Position numbers and translations under genes: made by a program. Below the pieces are notes generated by a model. That model saw nothing but the letters and a program-made list of their open reading frames with translations, was not told the DNA's origin and did no database searches. DNA of 24,989 nt from CAZNNH01 sp964574335 (GTDB lineage: Bacteria > Acidobacteriota > Vicinamibacteria > Fen-336). Position 1 is the first letter of the stretch; each line of letters opens with the position of its first letter. Positions 6,417 through 16,648 of the stretch are shown one piece after another. The stretch spans positions 1 to 24,989 of the forward strand of contig CAZNNH010000082.1 of the NCBI GenBank assembly GCA_964574335.1, in the 5' to 3' direction.

Positions 6417-7616
6417 CTACTGACGAGCGTCCAGCCGGTCGAGGGCCGCATCGAGGTGGCGGAGCGGGGCGTCGAGACGCTCGAGCTTGTGGAGCAGCCG
6501 GGTCTCCAGGGTGCGCTCCTGGAAGGCAGCGGCGGCCTCGAGCGTGATCCGGTTGAAGGCGCAGTGCAGGTCCGGCACCCGGGTCGGGTCGAGGTTGCCG
6601 GGGATGTGGCAGGTGGCCAGGGGGCAGACCAGGCACTCCCTCAGGTGGGGGCAGTCGCTACAGGCGTGACGGGAGGACCTCCTGGCCTTTCTGTCCGCGA
6701 GCAGGTCCAGGGAGCGCGCGGCACGCGGAAGCTCGGTGAGGCGCCGGTCGAGATCGGGGTCGTCGATCGGGCCGAGGGCGAGGATGTCGGAGGCCTCGCG
6801 CGCCAGGGGCGGGAGCCGCTGAAGGGACGAAGCGAACAGGTGGCAACCCCAGACGCGTCCGTCGCCGTCCACGGCCACCGCATCGCCGGATGCCGCCGCG
6901 CAGACGAAGGGCCGGCGTTGCCGTCGGGTTCTCGGGCGCAGGAAGGCGACCGGCGTTCTCCCCTCTCGCTCGAACAGCTCCAGGCTGTCGGCCAGGACCT
7001 GGTCGACCTGGCGGCGCAGCTCGGTCTCGGCCTCGTCGCGCCAGGCGGGCTCCCAGGTGATCACCGGGCCGACCTGGATGTGATCGAGGCCCATGCCGAC
7101 CAGGTAGCGAACCGACTCCGCGAGCCACGGGATCGTCGCCACCGTCAGCGTCATCTCGACGGAGACGGTGCCGCGGGCGGACCGCGAGCGTGCCGCCAGC
7201 AGCCGGCGTACCGCTCCGTCGACCGCGTCGAAGCTTCCCGGCGCCCGGTGCTCCTGAGCGGCACGGACGCCATCGAAGCTGACCTGGGCCCGGAAGCCGT
7301 GCGCGAGGAGAAAGCCCGCGAGCTCTGGGGTCAGTAGTGTGCCGTTGGTGGTGACCGCGTAGTCGACGACCGACCCGCCCGGGCGTCGCCGGTCCAGGTA
7401 CTCGACGACCTCACGGATCCGCTCGGCCTCGAGCAGCGGCTCGCCTCCGCTGAAGCTCGGGCCCGGGTCATCGGGACTCCAGCGGAGCAGGGCGTCCACG
7501 GCCGCGCGCGCGGTGGCGGAACCCATGCGCGCGCGCGACCGTGAGCGCTCTTGGTAGCAGTACGAGCAACGGAGATTGCACCGACCTGCGATTAGCAGGT
7601 CGAGCCTACGGCGCAT
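6417..7616 (-). CDS. Radical SAM/SPASM peptide-maturase-like enzyme
   Basis: This 399-residue iron-sulfur enzyme probably modifies the adjacent 53-residue peptide. The radical SAM cluster motif is CNLRCSYC (Cys13, Cys17, Cys20), almost at the N-terminus, and is followed by FSGGEP (55-60) and VTTNGTLL (88-95). The C-terminal half has a SPASM domain: Cys239 and Cys258 (GRVWGC), then CSDCPHLRECLVC (Cys319, 322, 328, 331), Cys336 and Cys352, enough for two auxiliary 4Fe-4S clusters. It is the same overall plan as anSME and peptide maturases such as those for sactipeptides. No PqqD-like recognition domain is visible. The tail (about 368-399) is an amphipathic helix rich in Leu. The ATG follows the peptide stop by 6 bases, in the same frame. 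The reaction type cannot be read from the sequence. Confidence 0.88.
   Translation of the reverse strand: MRRRLDLLIAGRCNLRCSYCYQERSRSRARMGSATARAAVDALLRWSPDDPGPSFSGGEPLLEAERIREVVEYLDRRRPGGSVVDYAVTTNGTLLTPELAGFLLAHGFRAQVSFDGVRAAQEHRAPGSFDAVDGAVRRLLAARSRSARGTVSVEMTLTVATIPWLAESVRYLVGMGLDHIQVGPVITWEPAWRDEAETELRRQVDQVLADSLELFEREGRTPVAFLRPRTRRQRRPFVCAAASGDAVAVDGDGRVWGCHLFASSLQRLPPLAREASDILALGPIDDPDLDRRLTELPRAARSLDLLADRKARRSSRHACSDCPHLRECLVCPLATCHIPGNLDPTRVPDLHCAFNRITLEAAAAFQERTLETRLLHKLERLDAPLRHLDAALDRLDARQ
7582..7602 (-). other. Hairpin inside the start of the radical SAM gene
   Basis: CGACCTGC and GCAGGTCG form a perfect 8-bp stem with a 5-base loop. The hairpin lies 20 bases after the peptide stop codon and covers the codons leading to the first cluster cysteine. 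It could damp translation of the enzyme relative to the peptide. The loop lacks the guanine expected of a bacterial SECIS element, so that reading is not favoured. Confidence 0.3.
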
Positions 7617-7622
7617 TGGATC

Positions 7623-7784
7623 TCAGCAACTCGTTCGCCCGCGCGAGAAGAGGCTCTTGTCCAGCTCGCGCTCCAGCTTCTTGAGGTCGGCGAGCGGCGC
7701 CTCCTGGTCGTCGGGCATGTCGTGGAGCTTGTCGAGCAGCTTCTTGAGCGCCTTGGTGGTCTCCTTGATCTTCTTGGCCTTCAT
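7623..7784 (-). CDS. 53-residue candidate RiPP precursor (or small helical partner)
   Basis: This short gene is fully supported by a strong AAGGGGGA ribosome site 4 bases before its ATG. It sits 39 bases after the kinase stop and 6 bases before the radical SAM ATG. The peptide has 11 Lys and 9 Leu in two predicted amphipathic helices (about 2-21 and 31-45), split by an acidic turn HDMPDDQEAP. It ends SLFSRGRTSC, with its only cysteine as the last residue. A helical leader with a short polar tail next to a SPASM enzyme is the layout of a ribosomally made, post-translationally modified peptide; the tail 44-53 would be the core. I do not recognise the family. It could instead be a regulatory helical protein that is not modified. 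The TGA stop is in frame with the enzyme. Confidence 0.72.
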   Translation of the reverse strand: MKAKKIKETTKALKKLLDKLHDMPDDQEAPLADLKKLERELDKSLFSRGRTSC

Positions 7785-7823
7785 CTGGTCCCCCTTGGTC
7801 TGTGGGAGGGATATGGAACGAGC

Positions 7824-10451
<2,628 letters not shown>

Positions 10452-10478
10452 CGCGGCTACCGGCTCAGACTGCACCGG

Positions 10479-10484
10479 ATTATA
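10479..10484 (-). promoter_or_regulatory. Consensus -10 box (TATAAT) for the kinase cassette
   Basis: A perfect TATAAT reads leftward here, 27 bases before the kinase ATG at 10451. Transcription would begin near 10472, inside the alternative GTG start, so translation should use the ATG. No clear -35 box is seen at 17-18 bases. The 39- and 6-base gaps downstream suggest that the kinase, peptide and radical SAM genes share this transcript. Confidence 0.5.
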
Positions 10485-10542
10485 CGGCCCACGACCCGTG
10501 CCGCTGCCGAATCGCGGTGGATCCGTCGGCCGGACCTGGCCG

Positions 10543-10570
10543 CCGGCAGGACCCCGCCGGAGCCTGCCGG
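10543..10570 (-). terminator. GC-rich hairpin, possible terminator without U-tract
   Basis: CCGGCAGG (10543-10550) and CCTGCCGG (10563-10570) form a perfect 8-bp stem around a 12-base loop. It lies 7 bases after a leftward stop codon at 10578-10580 and just before the kinase promoter. Its position fits termination of the glycosyltransferase/methyltransferase transcript, but no run of U follows, so intrinsic termination would be weak. Confidence 0.3.
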
Positions 10571-10577
10571 GCTCGGC

Positions 10578-10703
10578 CTACGGGTTCTTCCGCACGGTGT
10601 AGTAGCGATAGACCTGCTCGACGCCGTAGGCCACCACTGGCCCGAGCGGCTGCCCCGGGGCGAGACCGAGCAGCACCTCCCGGTTCCGCTGGAGTGCCGG
10701 CGA
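10578..10703 (-). pseudogene. Orphan coding-like fragment in the 10485-10780 gap
   Basis: Between the methyltransferase and the kinase, a leftward frame ends with protein-like sequence: LQRNREVLLGLAPGQPLGPV, then AYGVEQVYRYYTVRKNP and a stop at 10578. No good start codon or upstream coding sequence joins it in frame. A neighbouring frame just before it reads EWPATLARIAGTPA. It looks like the remnant of the 3' end of a gene broken by a frameshift or deletion. I cannot assign a family, and the rest of the gap shows nothing recognisable. Confidence 0.25.
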
Positions 10704-10780
10704 TCCGTGCCAGGGTCGCCGGCCACTCGTCAGTCCTGGCTGCTCGTGCCGTCGCCGCCTAGGCCGACCAGACCCCTGCG

Positions 10781-11485
10781 TCAGCCTTGCTTCCTGCCCA
10801 GGATGCAGATGTTGATCATCAGGACGCGCATCCCCTGGAGATGGCGGTCGCACCAGCGCAAGACGCCGTGCAGGCCGAGCTGGAACGGGAACAGGTGCAG
10901 GCCCTGCTCCCGCAGGGTGGCGATCCCGTTCCGTGCCAGGACCGAGCGGATGCCCGCCCAGGTGCTGAAGTTCTCGTAGCCCCGGAAGGCGCGCAGGTGG
11001 GTGGCGTTCGCCAGCCGGACCACCGGTCGCCACAGCGTGTTCGGGGTCGAGAGCACCAGGCGTCCCCCCGGGCGGAGCACCGCGGCCATCTGGGCGATCG
11101 CGTCACGCGGCGCAGGGGTGTGCTCGACACACTCCGAGGACAGCACCACGTCGAAAGAACCCGGCTCGAAGGTGGCGGTGAGGGCCAGGGCATCGGCCAC
11201 CACACCAGTACAACCCGCCCGCCGCGCGGCGGTCTCGACCAAGCCTGGGCCGATGTCGCAAGCCGTCACCCGTGCCCCGTGGCTCACCAAGCGCTCGGAG
11301 AAGTAGCCGAGCCCACAGCCCACGTCGAGGACGGACTGCCCGGCGATCTGCCCGCCGAGGAAGTCGTCGACCAGGACCTCGATCCGGCGCTGGGTGTCGT
11401 AGCCGGACACCAGTTGCTCGAAGCGCCGGCCCAGGCGCTCGTGGGCGAGCTCACGCTCCGTGGGGGTCCTGGCCGTCCCGTTCAT
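10781..11485 (-). CDS. Class I SAM-dependent methyltransferase (UbiG-like fold)
   Basis: This is a 234-residue methyltransferase. Motif I is VLDVGCGLGYFSERL (52-66), the acidic residue that binds the ribose of SAM is Asp77 in TACDIGPG, motif II is DVVLSSECVEHT (112-123), and VLRPGGRLVLSTPN follows at about 136-149. The domain matches Methyltransf_11/UbiG-type enzymes. The C-terminal part is longer and hydrophobic-aromatic (FPFQLGLHGVLRWCDRHL), as in enzymes acting on lipid or polyprenyl-linked substrates. Its start overlaps the end of the GT2 gene by 35 bases in another frame, so the two are co-translated. The likely role is modification of a glycolipid or glycan made with the neighbouring transferases; the substrate is inferred from context only. 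Confidence 0.85.
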   Translation of the reverse strand: MNGTARTPTERELAHERLGRRFEQLVSGYDTQRRIEVLVDDFLGGQIAGQSVLDVGCGLGYFSERLVSHGARVTACDIGPGLVETAARRAGCTGVVADALALTATFEPGSFDVVLSSECVEHTPAPRDAIAQMAAVLRPGGRLVLSTPNTLWRPVVRLANATHLRAFRGYENFSTWAGIRSVLARNGIATLREQGLHLFPFQLGLHGVLRWCDRHLQGMRVLMINICILGRKQG

Positions 11486-12467
11486 CGTGTGGCTGGCGGG
11501 GCTCCGTTCCCCGTCCGTCGTCTCGGAGGAAGTAGAGGGGCCTCGCCTTCGACTCCTCGTAGACGCGCGCCAGGTACTCGCCCACCATTCCCAGCGCCAG
11601 GAGCTGCAGGCCTCCCAGGACCAGCACGGTAGAGATCAGCGACGGCCAGCCGGGAACGGTATCGCCATAGACGGCGAAGCGGTAGACGACGTACGCCAGA
11701 TAGGCGCAGCCGACCGCCCCGACGGCTGCGCCCACCTGGCCGATGATCCGCAGCGGCCAGACCGAGAACGAGAACAGCCCGTCCAGCGCGAGCCGGATCA
11801 TCTTCCAGGTGGTGTACTTGGTCCGTCCATGACGGCGCTTGGGCGCGCGATAGTGCAGGCAGGTCCGGCGGAAGCCGATCCACGAGACCATTCCCCGCAG
11901 GAACCGGTGACGTTCCGGCATGCGCCGCAGCGCCTGGTGCGCCGATTTGGAGAGGAGGCAGAAGTCCGCCGCCCCGGCCACGATCTCGGTGTCGGTGGCG
12001 CGGGCGAGCAGACGATAGAAGGCGCGGGAGGAAGCCCGCTTCAGGAGCGAGGCGTCGGCTGTCCGGTCGCGAACCGCCGACACCACGTCGAAACCCTCCC
12101 GCCACCTGGTGATCATCTGCGGGACCAGGGCCGGGGGATGCTGGAGGTCGCTGTCGAGCATGATCACGGCGTCGCCGGAGGCCAGCTCCAGCCCGGCCGA
12201 AAGAGCCACCTGGTGGCCGAAGTTGCGGGAGAGCCGATGGACCTCGATCCTCGGGTCTCGCCGGCCCACGGCCTCGACGATCGCCGCCGACTCGTCCTCG
12301 CTACCGTCGTCGATCACCAACACCCGGAACGACACGTCGGGGACACCGTCGCAGACATCGAGCAGCTCCCGCAGGAACTCCTCGAGCGACTCGGCCTCGT
12401 TGTAGCAGGGGCTGACGATGCTGACCTGCGGGGGATTCGCCGGGCGCGTCTTCGGGTCTCCGAGCAT
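11451..12467 (-). CDS. GT2 polyprenyl-phosphate glycosyltransferase (GtrB/DPM1-like)
   Basis: This is a 338-residue membrane-anchored family 2 glycosyltransferase. The N-terminal GT-A domain has VSIVSPCYNEAESL (15-28), VIDDGSEDES (51-60), RNFGHQVALSAGL (81-93) and the metal-binding DSDLQHPP (105-112). The KRRHGRTKYT loop (210-219) is typical of GtrB/ArnC-type enzymes. Two C-terminal membrane helices follow at about 240-263 and 278-298, then GEYLARVYEESKARPLYF, a standard family ending. Such enzymes move a sugar from a nucleotide donor to undecaprenyl phosphate on the inner face, feeding GT-C enzymes on the other side. Two GT-C-like proteins are encoded nearby. A promoter lies directly upstream, and GAGGAG serves as the ribosome site. 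Confidence 0.92.
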   Translation of the reverse strand: MLGDPKTRPANPPQVSIVSPCYNEAESLEEFLRELLDVCDGVPDVSFRVLVIDDGSEDESAAIVEAVGRRDPRIEVHRLSRNFGHQVALSAGLELASGDAVIMLDSDLQHPPALVPQMITRWREGFDVVSAVRDRTADASLLKRASSRAFYRLLARATDTEIVAGAADFCLLSKSAHQALRRMPERHRFLRGMVSWIGFRRTCLHYRAPKRRHGRTKYTTWKMIRLALDGLFSFSVWPLRIIGQVGAAVGAVGCAYLAYVVYRFAVYGDTVPGWPSLISTVLVLGGLQLLALGMVGEYLARVYEESKARPLYFLRDDGRGTEPRQPHDERDGQDPHGA

Positions 12468-12478
12468 GCTCCTCGCTC

Positions 12479-12507
12479 ATCATAGGGACAGCGGCCACCT
12501 GGCACAA
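12479..12507 (-). promoter_or_regulatory. Candidate sigma70-type promoter of the GT2-methyltransferase pair
   Basis: Reading leftward, TTGTGC (12507-12502), a 17-base spacer and TATGAT (12484-12479) precede the GT2 ATG at 12467. The spacing is ideal and the -10 matches five of six consensus bases; the -35 matches only TTG. The rest of the 110-base gap to the upstream gene shows nothing else clear. Confidence 0.5.
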
Positions 12508-12577
12508 TGCCTGCAGGTGATCTGCGCCCACCCGAGCCCGTGCCCTTTGGGACCCTCGAGCGGCGGCGCGGCCCCCT

Positions 12578-14305
12578 TTAGGATGATCCGCGCGACGGGC
12601 GGGCCTGGAGCAGGCCTGCGGTGGGCTGCTCCAGCAGCCGAAGTTGAGGCCAATCACTGCGCCGCCGCCGAATTCGGGCCGCCGGCTCATAGAGCGCTCC
12701 CGGGGGAAGCGGAGGGAGCATGTCGGGCCATTCGTCGAGCACCCTCACCCCCCCGCTGCCCGTCGGGCGCACGACGATCGTCTCGTCGTAGTCGTGCATC
12801 GTGGTTGTCTCGCCCCATCCCTTCCGTATCGGCGGGATAGGCTCGCAGCGAATCCCGTCGGGCTCGAAGCGCGTCGTGTAGAGCAGGTCCTGGGCCCGCC
12901 AGGCGAGTCCGGTGGCGCGGCCGTCGTAGAAGAGCTCGACGGCATGTCGGAAGGTGAAGCCGGCCGGCCAGACCCAGCCCGGCTCGGCGAGGATCACCAG
13001 AGTGCCCGGCGCAACATCCGGCACCCGGGTCGTCAGGCCCCGCAGCATCCGCGCCTGTGCCGGGTAGTAGCTCCAGTAATCCCAGAACTCCTGCAGCGCT
13101 ACGGTAGCGCCGGTGCCGGCGGCAACGATCCAAGACACCAGGGCCAGGGCGCAGGCGGGACGCCAGCGGGGGCGCAGGCCGGTGCAGACCAAGCCGATCG
13201 AGGAGGCCAGCAGCAGGCCGATACCAGGGGCGCCGAAGAGCTGAACCCGGTGGGGTCCCTCGATCCCCGAGGAGAGGGCAAAAGGCCCGTAGCCGGCTCC
13301 GGCGAAGAGCAGACCCACAAGGGCCGCCCCCAGCAGGAGACGCCTCGGCTCGCTGCCCAGCGGCTTCCCTCCACCGAGCCGCCAGACCAGCCCACAGCCG
13401 GCCACCGACGCCACGACAGCCACCGGCACCGCCACCGAGGCCAGCGAGCCCGGCGGAGATATCACGAGAGGCGAGAGGTGCTGGTAGTAGAAGCCGGCCA
13501 GTCGAACGAGGATGCTCAGCGGGCCTCGGTCCAGGCCGAGCACCGAGGCCTGATAGGAGCCTTCCAGGCCGGGAACCAGCACCGGCCAGGCCACGAAGGC
13601 GAGGCTGACCAGCACCGGCAGCTCCCAGGCACCGACCCAGATCCAGAGGCGCCGGCCGCGCCCGCCCCCAAGCCAAAGCACGACTGGGGCGCACGCCGCG
13701 AGCCCAGCCACACCCTCGTAGCTCCTGAGGCAGACCGCGGCCAGAGCCACGGCACCTCCCAGCAGCGGGATGCTGCCTCTTCGGTAGGATTCCAACAGCA
13801 GCAGCATCGCCAACACGATCATGGACACGCACGCGGGGTAGGCGATCGTGGCGACGGTCGCCAGGCGGGTACCATCCGTCGGAAGCCAGACCAGCGTGAA
13901 GACGCCGGTGAGGAAGGCCAGAAACGGTGATCCCGGCAGCAGCCGACGGGCGAGCAGGTACGTGAACCAACCACAGGCCGAAAGGTAGAGTGCCTGGACC
14001 AGGTGGTAGGCCCACAGGTGGTTCGGCGCCAGCGCCGCCGCCGGGTAGTACCAGAGGAAGACGAGCGGGCGGTGGGACGTGGGCATCCCGAGGATGCCCT
14101 TGGTGAAGAGCGAGAGCAGCAACCACTCGTCGATCCCCCCGAAGTTGGTCGGGCGCACCCAGGCAAACTGGGTCCAGAAGATCAGCTCGAGCAGCCCGAG
14201 GGCCAGCAGGATCTCGTGCAACGCGCCGCGTTCGGGGGGGCTGGACATCGGCGGCGGGCCGTCGTCTCGCGCTGGCAGGGGCTCCGACTGGGCGGAGGAC
14301 ATCAT
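12578..14305 (-). CDS. Polytopic membrane protein, GT-C glycosyltransferase-like
   Basis: This 575-residue protein has roughly ten or more hydrophobic helices between residues 30 and 420 and a soluble extracytoplasmic C-terminal part (about 430-575). An acidic pair in the first large loop, Asp59-Glu60 in NFGGIDEWLLLSLF, followed by SHRPLVFLWYYP, is the arrangement of GT-C enzymes that use polyprenyl-phosphate sugars. No exact family signature (GT39, GT83, GtrII) is visible, so the assignment rests on topology and the loop acids. The gene begins 19 bases after the IDH stop and precedes the GT2 gene by 110 bases. It may transfer sugars supplied by the GtrB-like enzyme. Other GC-rich frames in the region lack membrane-protein character. 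Confidence 0.7.
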   Translation of the reverse strand: MMSSAQSEPLPARDDGPPPMSSPPERGALHEILLALGLLELIFWTQFAWVRPTNFGGIDEWLLLSLFTKGILGMPTSHRPLVFLWYYPAAALAPNHLWAYHLVQALYLSACGWFTYLLARRLLPGSPFLAFLTGVFTLVWLPTDGTRLATVATIAYPACVSMIVLAMLLLLESYRRGSIPLLGGAVALAAVCLRSYEGVAGLAACAPVVLWLGGGRGRRLWIWVGAWELPVLVSLAFVAWPVLVPGLEGSYQASVLGLDRGPLSILVRLAGFYYQHLSPLVISPPGSLASVAVPVAVVASVAGCGLVWRLGGGKPLGSEPRRLLLGAALVGLLFAGAGYGPFALSSGIEGPHRVQLFGAPGIGLLLASSIGLVCTGLRPRWRPACALALVSWIVAAGTGATVALQEFWDYWSYYPAQARMLRGLTTRVPDVAPGTLVILAEPGWVWPAGFTFRHAVELFYDGRATGLAWRAQDLLYTTRFEPDGIRCEPIPPIRKGWGETTTMHDYDETIVVRPTGSGGVRVLDEWPDMLPPLPPGALYEPAARIRRRRSDWPQLRLLEQPTAGLLQARPSRGSS

Positions 14306-14324
14306 AGGCCGCGTGATCGGGGAG

Positions 14325-16556
14325 CTACTCCACGCCGTTGATGATGGCGTTCAAGGCGGCGCTCGGGCGCATCGCCCGCTCGGTCAGGGTGGGGTCGGGG
14401 AGGTAGTACCCTCCCAGGTCGACCGGGTGTTCCTGGGCGGCCAGCAGCTCCTCGGTGATGATCGTCTGCTTCTCGGCCAGCGCCCGCGCCACCCCAGCGA
14501 AGCGGGACTGGAGCGTCGCGTCCCGGTCCTGGGCGGCCAGCGCCTGGGCCCAGTACAGGGCCAGGTAGAACGTGCCGCCCCGGTTGTCGATCTCGCCGGC
14601 CTTGCGCGACGGCAGCCTGTCGTTCTCGAGGTAGGCGGCGATGGCCGCGTCCAGCGCCTCGGCCAGCACCTTCGCCTTCTGGTTCCCGGCGCTGTCGGCC
14701 ACCAGCTCCAGCGACGGGACGAGAGCGCAGTACTCGCCCAGCGAGTCCCACCGCAGGTGGCCCTCCTTGAGGAACTGCTCCACGTGCTTGGGGGCCGACC
14801 CGCCGGCGCCCGTCTCGAACAGCCCGCCGCCGTTCATGAGCGGGACGATGGAGAGCATCCGCGCGCTGGTGCCCAGCTCCAGGATCGGGAAGAGGTCGGT
14901 CAGGTAGTCGCGCAGGACGTTGCCGGTCACCGAGATCACGTCCTCGCCTCGCCGGACCTTCTGGAGCGTGAGCTTCATGGCCTCCACCGGCTTCAGGATG
15001 CGGATGTCCAGGCCGCCGGTGTCGTGCTCCTTCAGGTAGGCCTTCACCCTCTTGATGATCTCGGCGTCGTGGGCCCGGTTCTCGTCCAGCCAGAACAAGG
15101 TCAAAGACCCGGTGGCACGCGCTCGGGTGACGGCCAGCTTCACCCAGTTGCGGATCGGGGCGTCCTTCACCTGGCACATCCGGAAGATGTCGCCTGGCGC
15201 CACCGCCTGCTCCAGGAGCGTGGTGCCCACGGTGTCGACGACGCGGATGGTCCCGACCGCGGGAGACTCGAAGGTCTTGTCGTGGGAGCCGTACTCCTCG
15301 GCCTTCTGGGCCATCAGGCCGACATTCGAGACGCTGCCCATCGTCGCCGGGTCGAACTGGCCGTTCCGCTTGGCGTCTTCGAGGATCTCCGCGTACATCG
15401 TGGCGTAGCAGCGGTCCGGGACCATGGCGACACAATCCTGGAGCTCGTCATCCTGGTTCCACATCTTCCCGCCGTCGCGGATCACGTTGGGCATCGAGGC
15501 GTCGACGATGACGCTGTTGGGGACGTGGAGGTTGGTGATCCCCTTTCGCGAGTCCACCATCGCCAGGGCGGGCCGGGTCTGGTAGACGGTGGCGATGTCG
15601 GCCTCGATCTCCGCCTTCTTGTCGGCCGGGAGCCGATCCAGCCGGCCCAGGACGTCGGCCAGGCCGTTGTTGACGTTGGCTCCGAGCTGCTGGAGCGTCG
15701 CGGCATGCTTGTCGAGGGCCGCCTGGTAGTAGACCGAGACGCAGTGGCCGAACATGATGGGATCCGAGACCTTCATCATGGTCGCCTTGAGGTGCAGCGA
15801 GAGCAACACGCCGTCCCGCCTGGCGGCCTCGATCTGCTCGGCGTAGAAGCGGCGCAGGGCCGCGACGCTCATCACCGCGGCATCGATGACCTCGCCCGCC
15901 AGCAGCGGGATCCCTTCCTTGAGCACGGTGGTGGTCCCGTCGCCGGCGACGCGCTCGATGCGGGCCTCGGTGGCCGCCGCCACCGTCAGCGAGCGCTCGC
16001 TTCCGAAGAAGTCCCCTTCCTCCATGTGGGCGACGCGCGCCTTGGAGCCCGACGCGGGCCACGGCTTCATCATCCGATGAGGGTGCTTCCTGGCGAAGCG
16101 CTTCACCGCCACCGCCGGCCGGCGGTCGGAGTTGCCCTCCCGGAGCACCGGGTTGACCGCGGATCCGAGGCACTTGGCGAACCTCTTCTGCAGCGCCTTC
16201 TCGGCCTCGGTCTTGGGCTCCTCCGGGTAGTCCGGGATCTCGTAGCCGTTCCGCCGCAGCTCCTGGATGACGCTCTTGAGCTGGGGGACCGAGGCGCTGA
16301 TGTTGGGGAGCTTGATGATATTGGCCTCCTGGGTCTTGGCCAGCTCGCCGAGCCACGCCAGGTGGTCGGGTGTCTTCTGCTCCTCGGTCAGGCGGTCGGG
16401 GAAGTTGGCGATCACCCGGCCGGCGAGGGAGATGTCCCGGGTCTCGATCTCGATCCCCGCGCCGCGGGTGAAGGCCCGGACGATGGGGAGCAGCGCGTAG
16501 GTGGCCAGCGCCGGAGCCTCGTCGACTTTGGTCCAGATGATCCGTGATGTGGTCAT
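14325..16556 (-). CDS. icd: Monomeric NADP-dependent isocitrate dehydrogenase
   Basis: This is a 743-residue monomeric-type (IDH-II) isocitrate dehydrogenase. It oxidises isocitrate to 2-oxoglutarate with NADP+ and Mg2+/Mn2+ in the TCA cycle. Family hallmarks are IIWTKVDEAPALATYALLPI at the N-terminus, KLPNISASVPQL (about 82-93), NPVLREGNSDRR (135-146), HLKATMMKVSDPIMFGH in the middle and SIVPLMNGGGLFETGAGGS in the C-terminal half. The length is normal for the family and no motif is missing. A GTG three codons earlier (16565) is possible, but the ATG at 16556 matches where homologues begin. GAGGG lies 9 bases upstream, and a TAGACT hexamer at 16611-16606 may be a -10 box. The gene has no metabolic neighbours here. 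Confidence 0.97.
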   Translation of the reverse strand: MTTSRIIWTKVDEAPALATYALLPIVRAFTRGAGIEIETRDISLAGRVIANFPDRLTEEQKTPDHLAWLGELAKTQEANIIKLPNISASVPQLKSVIQELRRNGYEIPDYPEEPKTEAEKALQKRFAKCLGSAVNPVLREGNSDRRPAVAVKRFARKHPHRMMKPWPASGSKARVAHMEEGDFFGSERSLTVAAATEARIERVAGDGTTTVLKEGIPLLAGEVIDAAVMSVAALRRFYAEQIEAARRDGVLLSLHLKATMMKVSDPIMFGHCVSVYYQAALDKHAATLQQLGANVNNGLADVLGRLDRLPADKKAEIEADIATVYQTRPALAMVDSRKGITNLHVPNSVIVDASMPNVIRDGGKMWNQDDELQDCVAMVPDRCYATMYAEILEDAKRNGQFDPATMGSVSNVGLMAQKAEEYGSHDKTFESPAVGTIRVVDTVGTTLLEQAVAPGDIFRMCQVKDAPIRNWVKLAVTRARATGSLTLFWLDENRAHDAEIIKRVKAYLKEHDTGGLDIRILKPVEAMKLTLQKVRRGEDVISVTGNVLRDYLTDLFPILELGTSARMLSIVPLMNGGGLFETGAGGSAPKHVEQFLKEGHLRWDSLGEYCALVPSLELVADSAGNQKAKVLAEALDAAIAAYLENDRLPSRKAGEIDNRGGTFYLALYWAQALAAQDRDATLQSRFAGVARALAEKQTIITEELLAAQEHPVDLGGYYLPDPTLTERAMRPSAALNAIINGVE

Positions 16557-16648
16557 GGGTTGCACCCTCGGGAAGCGTATGAGCCTGCAGGCGGCCGGGA
16601 CCCGAAGTCTATCACCGTGGCGATCGGCCCAGCCCGGCGTCGGTCGCC

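Noticed and set aside
7623..7625. TGA as a selenocysteine codon in the peptide
   Set aside because: No second stop follows before the enzyme, and the nearby hairpin lacks the loop guanine and bulged U expected of a bacterial SECIS.
14079..16547. Very long open frame (822 codons) on the + strand opposite the isocitrate dehydrogenase
   Set aside because: It is the antisense shadow of a highly conserved GC-rich gene; its translation has the Arg/Asp/Gly/His-rich composition of such shadows and no recognisable domain.
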